From positions 186,001 through 250,000 of the forward strand of contig JAFKAC010000001.1 in NCBI GenBank assembly GCA_025766275.1: a DNA stretch of 64,000 nucleotides. Direction: 5' to 3'. Origin of the DNA: Lactarius indigo. Lineage: Eukaryota > Basidiomycota > Agaricomycetes > Russulales > Russulaceae. The notes below the pieces were generated by a model. It worked only from the letters and a program-made list of their open reading frames with translations, did not search any database and was not told where the DNA came from. Numbering within the stretch: position 1 is the first letter of the stretch; each line of letters opens with the position of its first letter. This document shows, piece after piece, positions 9,336 to 17,657 of the stretch. Made by a program: the position numbers and the translations under genes.

Positions 9336-12300
9336 TCACCGAAAGTCTCTGGCCGGCCAGTCCCTCTGTTCATCGGCAATGCGCTCGAGAGCGGTGGCGC
9401 GCTCCAACCTGTAGATGGAGTCTTGACGATCGCTTTGTGCACACGCGATCATGTCCCGTAGCTGCGCCACCCTCGCCCAAAGTCGTTCCAGCTCGAAGCT
9501 GGCCACGCGGTAGCACGTGACCTCCACGGTGAGTGTCTCGTCGTTGATGCGGTTGAGGGCGCGGTCGGTAATTTTGTCCGCGGCGAAGATGACGAGGTCT
9601 TCGTGGGGATACGTGGGGCGCAGCGCGGCGCTGACATGAGGCTCGGCGTAGAGGGGCTTACCATACAAATGAGGGGAACCCGGTATAACTCCCAGTATGA
9701 GGGGGTCCGCCCCTCCGATGATCTGGACGTGTGATGCGTCCCTCTCTACTCCGTCGGGCCCGGTGATGGGGTATGGAATGTGATGGGGTCTTCTATTCGC
9801 CCGGAACCCTTCAGGCGCAATAACATGCGCCGGGTCGTCAGCGGCGGTGAAGGGGCGGTGATCGGCGGCGCCCGGTACACGCACACGTCCTCGGTACATG
9901 GCGGACCCATCAGAGTTGACGAGCCAGGGTGTGACGCGGGGATTAGTAGGGTCGCTTTTCGTTCGAAGGAAGGCATGGCGTGCCGGGTAGTAATCGTCGT
10001 CGTCATGGCCAGCCTCAGCAGCCTCCATCGCTGCCGCCGCTCGCGCATCTCTCTCAGTCGGGCCGCGGCTGAGTCTAGTTGTTCCTTCTGCCACTCCGCC
10101 GCTACCCTCCTCCAACCGTCCAACTCGTACTCCAGGAGAGCTTGAACGCTTGTCGTTGCGCGGGAAAACTCCGCGAACGCCGATGAGGTCGTCGCTTGGG
10201 GAGATGGCAGCGATAGGTTCGCGCTCCCCTCGTTCGTCACGGAAGACGTGGACGACGGCGGATTCGTCATCGGGCTGTTGCGTGGGGTCTGGGAATCGGG
10301 CAAGGACGTTTGCCCATTCTTGTGCGGTGATGCGGCCCTCTGGCTGTCCAACAGGTGTGTACAGGGTGATTTGGGTGTTGGGAACCTCAGTCTCGTCGTC
10401 TTCAGCGAGGAGGGCCCGCGCATCTTCTGCAAGGGAGTCGAGGAGGATCGCTTGGGTGACATGTCGCAGAGGGGAAGTGGGCATGAGAGTGGAGATTGTA
10501 GAGCGAAGGAATAGGGGATGACTTTCCTCCGCACGGATGGAACCCCTTTTAACTACTGCCCCGTGTGCTTGCGCTTCCTGATAGAGGCGGAGCGCTTCTG
10601 GTGCGAAGACGTCATCTTTGTTGACCCACTGATTCTCTGAGTCTGGGTACCCCTTCCACTTGACGAGGTATTGAAGTCGTCGTCCTCTGCCGAAGTGCCA
10701 GGAGTCCAGAATGGCCTTGACTTCGTATTCTTCCTCCCCATCAATCAGCTCGGGCAGTGGTTGTGTGAAATTTTCGCCATGAAGGGGCGTTTGTTTGTAC
10801 GGTGTGAGAAGATCGATGTGGAACACTGGGTGGATACTCCACTGTGTGGGAAGTTCCAATCGATAGTTATAGGGGGACATCACCTGTGTCACCCGAAAGG
10901 GTCCGTGGCGTCGCGCCGCTAATTTTGCTGTGGGCTGATTGGTGCGAAGGTGTTTGCCTTCTAGCCACACAAGGTCTCCAATTTTGAACTTGGGCGTATC
11001 TTTGTTACGGACCCACGCTTCCTGCGCCTTCTTCATGAGCCGTTGGGCGTCCTCTCTTGCCTCCTTTAGCTGGGTCAGCCGTCTCGTGACCTGAGGAAGG
11101 GGGGATGGCTTATCGGTCCAGTCCGCTTGGGGGTTGTACCCCATCAGGAGTTGAAACGGTGATTGTCTCGTGTGTTCATGAGGCCAATTGTTGTGCGCGA
11201 ATTCGGCGATTGGTAGATAAGCGACCCAGTTGTCCTGCCGCTCGTTTACCCAGAAGCGTAGGTATTGTTCCAGCCATTGGTTGGTACGCTCGGACTGCCC
11301 ATCGGTGCGTGGGTGGTATGCAGTTGATATGTTCTGCTGAATACCTAGAATGCGGCATACTTCTCTGGTGAACTTCGACGCGAATCGGGGGTCTCGATCA
11401 CTGATGCATTTGCGAGGTAATCTGAAGCGCTTGAACACATGAGCGACGTACAGGGCTGCCGTTTCTTCTGCGGTTATTTCCTCTCGGCATGGGATGAAGA
11501 CTGAGGCTTTGCTACAGTCATGATCTGTGATCGTCAGTATACTGTCGTACTCCTTCGACGGCGGGAGCTTGGTGATGAAGTCTATGGCGACCGTTTGAAA
11601 GGGGGTTGCTTCTAGCTCCGGCGTGATAGGGTGTAGCGCGGCTCGTATGGGCCTTGTGTTGACCTTGTTCCTCTGGCATTCCGCACAGCCTTGTACGTAC
11701 TCATATACATCTCTTCGCAGTCGGGGCCACCAGTAGTGTCGTTCCAGAATTCGTTGCGTCCTCGCGATGCCGGGGTGCCCGTGTATTGGCAGATCGTGGT
11801 GGTCGTGTATTAGCACCCGATATGTGGATGCAGGTCCAGTTATTACGAACCTGCCGTCCTTGTACCACTCTCCTTCTATCTTCTTGAGGCGATGGGGGTC
11901 TACCCACATCTTAATCACCTCATTGTCTTGTTGGTGTCTTGGTTGCAGTAAATTTGGGTTTGCCATGAAAGTTCGTGCGGTGTTGAGGGTTCTTACGAAG
12001 ACTTCGGGGGGTAGGACAACGACTTCACTGTTGTCGCTTGCTCCTTGATCGTAATCTGGGCGTCTTGAAAGCGCGTCTGCCCTACCGTTGTTCTTTCCCT
12101 TGATGTGGTGAATTTCGAAGTCATATTCTGAGAGTTCGAGCACTTCCCTGGCAACTCGTCTACTGATCTTTTGTGGTGACTTCCAATATTGCAGGTTGAG
12201 GTGATCCGAATATATTTTGATTTTATGCGGGGCTCCAGCGAGCAGCGGTCTCCAGTTCCGCAGCGCCTTGACTATTGCGAGCAACTCCAAGTCGTAGATG

Positions 12301-13931
12301 TCGTAGTTTCGTTCCGCTTCCGAGAGCGTGGTGGAGTAATAGCCTATAGGGTGTCGCTTTCCATCAGATTTTCTTTGTAATAGTACGGCTCCCACCGCGT
12401 ATCCGGAGGCATCAACCTCCAATTCAAACGGGTCTTGAAGGACCGGGTGCGCCAGCACTGGTTCTTCCGTTACTTTGCGTTTGAGGGTATTGAACGCTTT
12501 GTCTTCTTCGTCTGTCCACCTCCATTCTTCCTCTTTTCGCGTCAGTTTGGTGAGTGGTTTTGCGTGGTTTGCAAATCCGCGGATGAAGAGTCTGTAAAAG
12601 TTGCAAAAGCCGAGGAACGAGCGAACGTCTTTGACTTTTGTTGGCGTTGGCCAATCTTTAATGCCTTGAACTTTTACGGGGTCCATTCGGGTCACCCCCC
12701 TCTCAAGGATTACCCCCAGGTAATCCATCCGCGGTTGATGGAATAGACACTTCTCGAGTTTGAAGTAGAGGTCGTGCTCCCGTGCGACGCCTAGAACATC
12801 GCGTACCGCATTTATGTGGGCTGTCAAGTCATGGTCAAAATGAGTGGCGATGCCAATATCGTCCATGTAAACACGTATCGTTGTCCCCAAGCGTTCGTGC
12901 TTCGCAATCGTGTCACGATAAATGTGATTCATCATCGCTTGGAAGGTCGCAGGGGAGTTGGTGAGGCCGAAGAACATGACTGTGGGTTCAAAGAGGCCGA
13001 ATTTGGTTTTGAACGCTGCCTTTTCCTGATCGCCGTCGCGAATGCGAATATTGTTGTAGCCCCAACGGATATCGAGTTTCGTGTAGATGTGTGCATTGCT
13101 GAGGTCTAGGATGAGGTCTTGGATTAACGGCAGCGGATACTGGTTTCGTATTGTGTGGGAGTTGATGACACGGTAGTCCTGTACCGGGCATAGTTTTCCG
13201 TCCTTCTTTTTGATAAAAAAGAAGGATGAGGCGTACGGGGAAATGGAAGGGCGTAGATACCCCTGCTTCAACTTTTCATCAAGGAACTCTTTCAGCTCAC
13301 TTTCCTCTTTTTGTGTCATCGGGTATATCTTGCAGTCGATTGCGGCTGGCGCTGATGGCTTGAAGTCGATGGCGTGATCCCATGGCCGCGATGGAGGAAA
13401 GCGGTGCGAGGCCTGCTCGTTGAATAGCATACTAAATTCGGCGTATACTGGGGGCAACACGGCTGCCGTTTGCTGTTGCTTCGCGGATATGGCCAGTTCT
13501 GTCGAAGTAGTGGCACGGGTGAATGTTGACTCGTCTTCTAGTTCTTGAACGATTGCTTCTTTTTCTGCGACAATTAAGGCCCGTATAGTGGGCGTCGTGA
13601 GTAATTCTTCGGTAGTGGCCAGAACTACCGGCTGCATGTCCGGATGCATGGTTGCTGTTGCCCAACTGATTGTGGGCTCAAAGGCGCTCAGCCATGGATA
13701 TCCCAGTACCATGTCTTCGCTGCCGAGGTCGGTTACCAAGAAGGTCATCTTCTTGATCTGTCCGCGTGTTTTCACTTCGAGGTTAACGTAATGAGTGATT
13801 AACCCAGCTTTGTTTTCCGTGTTATCTATGTTCCATATCTTGCGAGGCGTTTCTAATGGCTGCACGGGGACTCCAGCTCGTGCCGCCATTCCTGGTTTGA
13901 TGAAGTTGTCGGTGGCTCCAGAGTCCACCAA
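9336..13931 (-). CDS. pol: pol of element B: PR-RT-RH-IN-chromodomain plus extension
   Basis: 1531 residues open from the protease. Approximate residues: protease VDSGATDNFI 2-11; RT about 190-400 with YMDDIGIA near 355; RNase H about 500-620 (VDASG, YDLELL, YSDHLN); integrase zinc domain about 715-755 and core with D, D and E near 782, 845 and 881; chromodomain about 1070-1125 (LVKWKGYPDSENQW); then an extension of about 390 residues. The listed start is a GTG at the protease and is not a likely true start, because the -1 frame continues upstream to the frameshift site at 14063-14069. That upstream stretch has one TGA just before TTETNALVDSG, where A has CAA. CGA is the likely ancestor of both, so CpG decay explains the stop. 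Otherwise it is intact with all catalytic motifs. Confidence 0.92.
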   Translation of the reverse strand: MVDSGATDNFIKPGMAARAGVPVQPLETPRKIWNIDNTENKAGLITHYVNLEVKTRGQIKKMTFLVTDLGSEDMVLGYPWLSAFEPTISWATATMHPDMQPVVLATTEELLTTPTIRALIVAEKEAIVQELEDESTFTRATTSTELAISAKQQQTAAVLPPVYAEFSMLFNEQASHRFPPSRPWDHAIDFKPSAPAAIDCKIYPMTQKEESELKEFLDEKLKQGYLRPSISPYASSFFFIKKKDGKLCPVQDYRVINSHTIRNQYPLPLIQDLILDLSNAHIYTKLDIRWGYNNIRIRDGDQEKAAFKTKFGLFEPTVMFFGLTNSPATFQAMMNHIYRDTIAKHERLGTTIRVYMDDIGIATHFDHDLTAHINAVRDVLGVAREHDLYFKLEKCLFHQPRMDYLGVILERGVTRMDPVKVQGIKDWPTPTKVKDVRSFLGFCNFYRLFIRGFANHAKPLTKLTRKEEEWRWTDEEDKAFNTLKRKVTEEPVLAHPVLQDPFELEVDASGYAVGAVLLQRKSDGKRHPIGYYSTTLSEAERNYDIYDLELLAIVKALRNWRPLLAGAPHKIKIYSDHLNLQYWKSPQKISRRVAREVLELSEYDFEIHHIKGKNNGRADALSRRPDYDQGASDNSEVVVLPPEVFVRTLNTARTFMANPNLLQPRHQQDNEVIKMWVDPHRLKKIEGEWYKDGRFVITGPASTYRVLIHDHHDLPIHGHPGIARTQRILERHYWWPRLRRDVYEYVQGCAECQRNKVNTRPIRAALHPITPELEATPFQTVAIDFITKLPPSKEYDSILTITDHDCSKASVFIPCREEITAEETAALYVAHVFKRFRLPRKCISDRDPRFASKFTREVCRILGIQQNISTAYHPRTDGQSERTNQWLEQYLRFWVNERQDNWVAYLPIAEFAHNNWPHEHTRQSPFQLLMGYNPQADWTDKPSPLPQVTRRLTQLKEAREDAQRLMKKAQEAWVRNKDTPKFKIGDLVWLEGKHLRTNQPTAKLAARRHGPFRVTQVMSPYNYRLELPTQWSIHPVFHIDLLTPYKQTPLHGENFTQPLPELIDGEEEYEVKAILDSWHFGRGRRLQYLVKWKGYPDSENQWVNKDDVFAPEALRLYQEAQAHGAVVKRGSIRAEESHPLFLRSTISTLMPTSPLRHVTQAILLDSLAEDARALLAEDDETEVPNTQITLYTPVGQPEGRITAQEWANVLARFPDPTQQPDDESAVVHVFRDERGEREPIAAISPSDDLIGVRGVFPRNDKRSSSPGVRVGRLEEGSGGVAEGTTRLSRGPTERDARAAAAMEAAEAGHDDDDYYPARHAFLRTKSDPTNPRVTPWLVNSDGSAMYRGRVRVPGAADHRPFTAADDPAHVIAPEGFRANRRPHHIPYPITGPDGVERDASHVQIIGGADPLILGVIPGSPHLYGKPLYAEPHVSAALRPTYPHEDLVIFAADKITDRALNRINDETLTVEVTCYRVASFELERLWARVAQLRDMIACAQSDRQDSIYRLERATALERIADEQRDWPARDFR
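9746..10534 (-). CDS. overlapping +1-frame ORF inside pol extension (B)
   Basis: 262 codons open in the +1 frame of pol, aligned with the one in A. It shows FAEFSRATTSVQALLEYELD followed by GWRRVAAEWQKEQLDSAAAR, and ends RLKGSGRIEDPITF. The Ser/Pro-rich N-terminus is shared with A as well. Start unknown. Confidence 0.45.
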   Translation of the reverse strand: MRRKVIPYSFALQSPLSCPLPLCDMSPKRSSSTPLQKMRGPSSLKTTRLRFPTPKSPCTHLLDSQRAASPHKNGQTSLPDSQTPRNSPMTNPPSSTSSVTNEGSANLSLPSPQATTSSAFAEFSRATTSVQALLEYELDGWRRVAAEWQKEQLDSAAARLREMRERRQRWRLLRLAMTTTITTRHAMPSFERKATLLIPASHPGSSTLMGPPCTEDVCVYRAPPITAPSPPLTTRRMLLRLKGSGRIEDPITFHTPSPGPTE

Positions 13932-14029
13932 TGCGTTTGTTTCAGTTGTTCAGTAATTCGTATGGACAGTCACTGGAATTCGCAGAGATCGGTAGCGCGT
14001 TGTCACAATTACAGAATTACATTGCAAGG

Positions 14030-14069
14030 CCCTCACCCAGACTGACGGGTTCAGGCGCTCTGAAAACCC
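14030..14069 (-). promoter_or_regulatory. putative -1 frameshift signal, element B
   Basis: On the minus strand G GGT TTT (14063-14069), a 7-nt spacer (14056-14062), arm CCTGAACCC (14047-14055), 8-nt loop, arm GGGTGAGGG (14030-14038). It matches the other elements except in spacer and loop. Confidence 0.65.
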
Positions 14070-16108
14070 TCCTTTCCCCACAAGTCTTGAAGGATGAGGT
14101 CTTTAACCTCATCCGTGCTGTTGGCTACCTGCGTAAGCCATTCCTTCGCCTGCTCTCCCGCCGTTTTTGCCGCTTTGATTTGTGGTGCGGGCGTTGCGCT
14201 GGGTGCTGGTGTGGCGTATCCTGGCAGTGATGGTTCGTACTGAGAGACGGGTCCCGGGGATCCCAGCCATTGCGGTGGCCAGGCGGTTTCCGTCATTCTG
14301 CTGCTGGACGGAGGGTTCTGCCATTGTCTCTGCTGTCGAGGGTATGGGCAGTTTCGTGAGAGGTGTCCTGGTGCGTGACAATTATAACAAAGGACGTTCC
14401 TTAGGTCCCTCCTGGACCCGCCTCTTCCTCGTCCTCGAGCTCCAGGGCCACCTCTTGGGGGGAAGGGTGGCGTAGGCCAATCGTGATTGGGCAATTTGTT
14501 GAAGTCGATATCTTCCGATCCGGCTAGTCGTACCTTGGCACGATCGGCGGAAGTGTCCATGGCCCATGGGTTGGTTTGAGGCAAATTCTGCGGTAATGCC
14601 CATCCCGCGTTGCCGGTCTGCTTCTTTGGTTGAGCTGTCGTGTTCTTATACTCATTGAGCCTGGCCTTGAGGTGGATGTAGTTCTTCTGTCGTTTGAGGA
14701 CGGCCCTCTTCCAGTCGTCGAATGTTATGGGTTCGTCAAATTGGAACGCGTTTTTAAACAGCTCCTTGGGCAAACCCGACGTAAATAAGTCGATGGTTTG
14801 CGGTTCATTGAGGTGGTAATGAGCCTTCCGCGCTAGCTGTTCGAAGTCGTTGACGTACTTGTCAATGTCCTCTCCCACCATTTTGAAGCCCTTTCGTAGT
14901 ATGGCTTGCGCTTGCTCTCTCTCTAACGTGTTTTCGAATCGTTGGCTGAATCCGTCAGCTACGGCGTCCCATAAACCTCGAGTGTAGGGGCTGATCCCTC
15001 GTTGTATTTGTCGATTGAGCCAGTTCAGGAAGGATAGAACCCATTCGCTGACTGCTCCTCCTTTGATGTAAGACAAGAATAGGAGGCATCTCCTATAGTC
15101 GTTGCGCATGATGGGGGCGTCTAGATTCATGCCCCAGTACACATGCCACTGCGTGAGGAACTGATCGACCTTAAGTCGGTCTCCGTCAAAGATAGAGGGT
15201 GGCTCGCCGGTTAATTTTTCACTGGGGTGCCCTCTGTCCCCTGCTCCTCCTCCGCCTCCGTCACCGCCACCTCCTCCTCCACCTCCAGGCGGGGTACGGG
15301 GCGGTCCTCTTGGTGGTTCAGTTCTTCGTAGATTGAATGGAACGCCTCCTCTGGGTGGTGGTGGTGGATCGTCTCCTGGTCCTCCTATGCCCGGGGGCAG
15401 CTCCATTGTTGGTCGTCTTTCGGATGGGGGGTCTCCTCTATCAGAGCCTATTGCTCTGAAGATTGCGGCGTCGTCCGCGGTCATACGTACTCCCGTTTCG
15501 GGGTTAATGGGCATAAGGGTGGCCCTTGCTTCTTCCTGCACTACTCGTGCTTCTTCCAGCGCGACTTCTTCCATTGCTCGCGTTATTGTGGCCATAATGG
15601 CTGGGGATCGGATGTGAATAGGTTCGGGTTCGGTGATGTGTGCGGACTCAGCTCGTTCTATTAGGAGGTCTTGTATTGCTCCTCTGCTTGTTTCGGTCTG
15701 GTTTGGTTCTCGTCCCTCACTTCCTTCCTCCGATTCTTCTGGTTCTTCTGACACTACCTCTCCTGTGGAGTGTTCTCGTACTTGTCCGTCAATAGGCCCC
15801 CAATCTGTTCTGCTGTTGAGCTCTCGTGCATCGATGTCGCAACGATATCTGGGTCCGGCTGGTCGTACAATGTCCCACTGGGAGTCTATGGGGTTCCACG
15901 CAACTTCTACCCAACACAAATGGTCGAAGTTGAACTCAACTGGGTGGAACCTCGAAGGTCCGTTGAACTCTACAAAGTATCCGGTGTCTTCTTGTCGCTC
16001 CCTCCAACTGGCAGCTTGTAAAAAGCGCGTAGGGACGTTCCGTTCTCCTCTTCTTGGGATTGAATACGGACGAAAACTCGTCCACTGGTCTCTGGTTGTT
16101 ACGGCCAC
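14051..16108 (-). CDS. gag: gag of element B
   Basis: 685 residues from a GTG at 16108 (context CTCATC before, G after) with no stop; no ATG occurs until MATITRAMEEV, about 170 codons in. Order: N-terminal domain conserved in all elements (TRDQWTSFRPYS, TGYFVEFNGPSRF, VEFNFDHLCWVE, DIDARELNSR), acidic linker, helix, Pro/Gly-rich linker, retrotransposon gag domain (FLTQWHVYWGMNLD, SYIKGGAVSEWV), an RGRGRGGSRRD stretch and zinc knuckle CYNCHAPGHLSRNC. It forms the particle shell and binds RNA by family analogy. The end overlaps pol and carries the frameshift signal. Confidence 0.9.
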   Translation of the reverse strand: MAVTTRDQWTSFRPYSIPRRGERNVPTRFLQAASWRERQEDTGYFVEFNGPSRFHPVEFNFDHLCWVEVAWNPIDSQWDIVRPAGPRYRCDIDARELNSRTDWGPIDGQVREHSTGEVVSEEPEESEEGSEGREPNQTETSRGAIQDLLIERAESAHITEPEPIHIRSPAIMATITRAMEEVALEEARVVQEEARATLMPINPETGVRMTADDAAIFRAIGSDRGDPPSERRPTMELPPGIGGPGDDPPPPPRGGVPFNLRRTEPPRGPPRTPPGGGGGGGGDGGGGGAGDRGHPSEKLTGEPPSIFDGDRLKVDQFLTQWHVYWGMNLDAPIMRNDYRRCLLFLSYIKGGAVSEWVLSFLNWLNRQIQRGISPYTRGLWDAVADGFSQRFENTLEREQAQAILRKGFKMVGEDIDKYVNDFEQLARKAHYHLNEPQTIDLFTSGLPKELFKNAFQFDEPITFDDWKRAVLKRQKNYIHLKARLNEYKNTTAQPKKQTGNAGWALPQNLPQTNPWAMDTSADRAKVRLAGSEDIDFNKLPNHDWPTPPFPPRGGPGARGRGRGGSRRDLRNVLCYNCHAPGHLSRNCPYPRQQRQWQNPPSSSRMTETAWPPQWLGSPGPVSQYEPSLPGYATPAPSATPAPQIKAAKTAGEQAKEWLTQVANSTDEVKDLILQDLWGKEGFQSA

Positions 16109-16114
16109 GATGAG

Positions 16115-16127
16115 ATCTTGGTCTTAA
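16115..16127 (-). other. primer binding site, element B
   Basis: TTAAGACCAAGAT (minus strand) abuts the 5' LTR; complementary to the LTR motif at 16345-16355. Confidence 0.6.
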
Positions 16128-16648
16128 TGTAACGTCGCCACGACGTTAGCTCGACTTGAGCGCGAATGACAGTAACAACTTAGCAGTATATTGAAGCGTC
16201 AACTTGAAGACTCGAAGGTCCAAGCTTCTGTCTTAGTGAATGCGCGGAGGCACACCGACAGATCCTTCACTGTGCTGCTCATGAACGGAGCCGAAGTTCG
16301 TAGAAAGGCGAAGAAGAGAAGAGAAGAGAAAGTGACGATTCAAGAAGACCAAGATGGCGTATCTTGGTCTTCGCATAGAGTCTTAAATACATATCGAGCA
16401 GGCTTACAAGCGCTGCTATGAGTCACTGTAGGTAGCGTCCAACGTATCGCAGAAACATCGCAAACCCTATTACTACTAGTACCTGTACTAGTGGCGTCGA
16501 GTCTCAGTCAGCTATCGTATCCATATCACCTATCGCACTACCGTATCACCGTAGATAAGTCCGCAACTAATATACCTTACTGCCGTAGTTGCAACCGGTA
16601 CAGTAAGGGTGTTCATACAGCAGAGTCCGTTCGAGTTGAAACGTGACA
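16128..16648 (-). repeat. 5' LTR of element B
   Basis: 521 bp, TATTTAAG box at 16382-16389, palindrome with the PBS-complementary arm at 16345-16355, 34 bp after the box. Confidence 0.95.
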
Positions 16649-16653
16649 CCTAT

Positions 16654-17657
16654 CCTTCCTGAACTGGCTCAACAGGCAGATACAACGAGGAATAAGTCCC
16701 TACACTCACGACCTATGGGACGCCGTAGCCGATGGATTCAGCCAGAGATTCGAAAACACGTTGGAAAGGGAACAAGCCCAGGCTATACTACGGAAAGGGT
16801 ACAAAATGACAGGAGAAGACGTTGACAAGTACGTCAATGACTTTGAACAGCTCGCGCGGAAAGCTCACTATCGCCTCAATGAACCCCAAACCATCGACCT
16901 CTTTACATCGGGTTTACCCAAGGAACTGTTCAAGAACGCGTTCCAGTTTGACGACCCCGTCACGTTCGACGACTGGAAGAGGGCCGTCCTCAAGCGGCAG
17001 AAGAACTACATCCACCTCAAGGCACGACTCAACGAATACAAGAATACGACGACGCAACCAAAGAAGCAGGGCAGCAATGCGGGATGGACACTCCCGCAGA
17101 ACCTGCCGCAAACCAACCCGTGGGCGATGGACACCTCGGCCGACCGTGCGAAGGTGAGACTCGCAGGATCCAAAGATATTGATTTCAACAAACTGCCACA
17201 CCGCGACTGGCCTACACCACCATTCCCGCCGAGAGGAGGACCAGGAGCTAGAGGACGAGGAAGAGGAGGATCTCGAAGGGACTTAAGGAACGTCCTTTGT
17301 TATAACTGTCACGCTCCCGGCCACCTCTCACAAAATTGCCCATATCCGCGCACGCAGCAACAGTGGCAGGCTGCCCCATCCAGTAGCCGCATGACCGAAA
17401 CTACGGGATATCCTCAAGGACCCGTCTCACAGTACGCGCCATCACAGTACGCGCCATCGCAGTACGCACCATCGTTGCCCGGATACATGTCGCCAGCACC
17501 GAGCGTAACGCCCGCACCCCAAATCAACGCGGCAAGCACGAAAACAGCAGGAGAGCAGGCCAAAGAGTGGCTCACACAGGTGGCCAACAGCACGGATGAA
17601 GTAAAAGATCTTATACTTCAAGATCTATGGGGAAAGGAGGGTTTTCGGGACGCCTGA
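16654..17657 (+). pseudogene. gag: gag of element A, 3' part
   Basis: It resumes in frame after the target copy CCTAT (16649-16653). It encodes the rest of the retrotransposon gag domain (NWLNRQIQRGIS, EREQAQAILRKG, DKYVNDFEQLARKAHY, LFTSGLPKELFKNAF), a basic RGRGRGGSRRD stretch and one zinc knuckle CYNCHAPGHLSQNC (CX2CX4HX4C) for RNA binding, then a tail with three QYAPS repeats. The last codons overlap the -1 frame start of pol. Confidence 0.88.

Larger units (their letters stand above)
8784..16648 (-). mobile_element. element B: full-length chromodomain Ty3/gypsy retrotransposon
   Basis: 7865 bp with 521-bp LTRs, inserted in gag of element A with target copies CCTAT (8779-8783 and 16649-16653). 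It carries gag, pol, PBS and PPT on the minus strand and no insertion of its own. LTRs differ at 6 sites, all CpG/TpG/CpA. It is the best preserved element here; the only lesion found is a TGA between the frameshift site and the protease. Confidence 0.95.

Noticed and set aside
17630..17640. G GGA AAG as an alternative slippery site
   Set aside because: In phase in A and B, but D and E have AAAAAG there and do not fit; only G GGT TTT is kept in all five.
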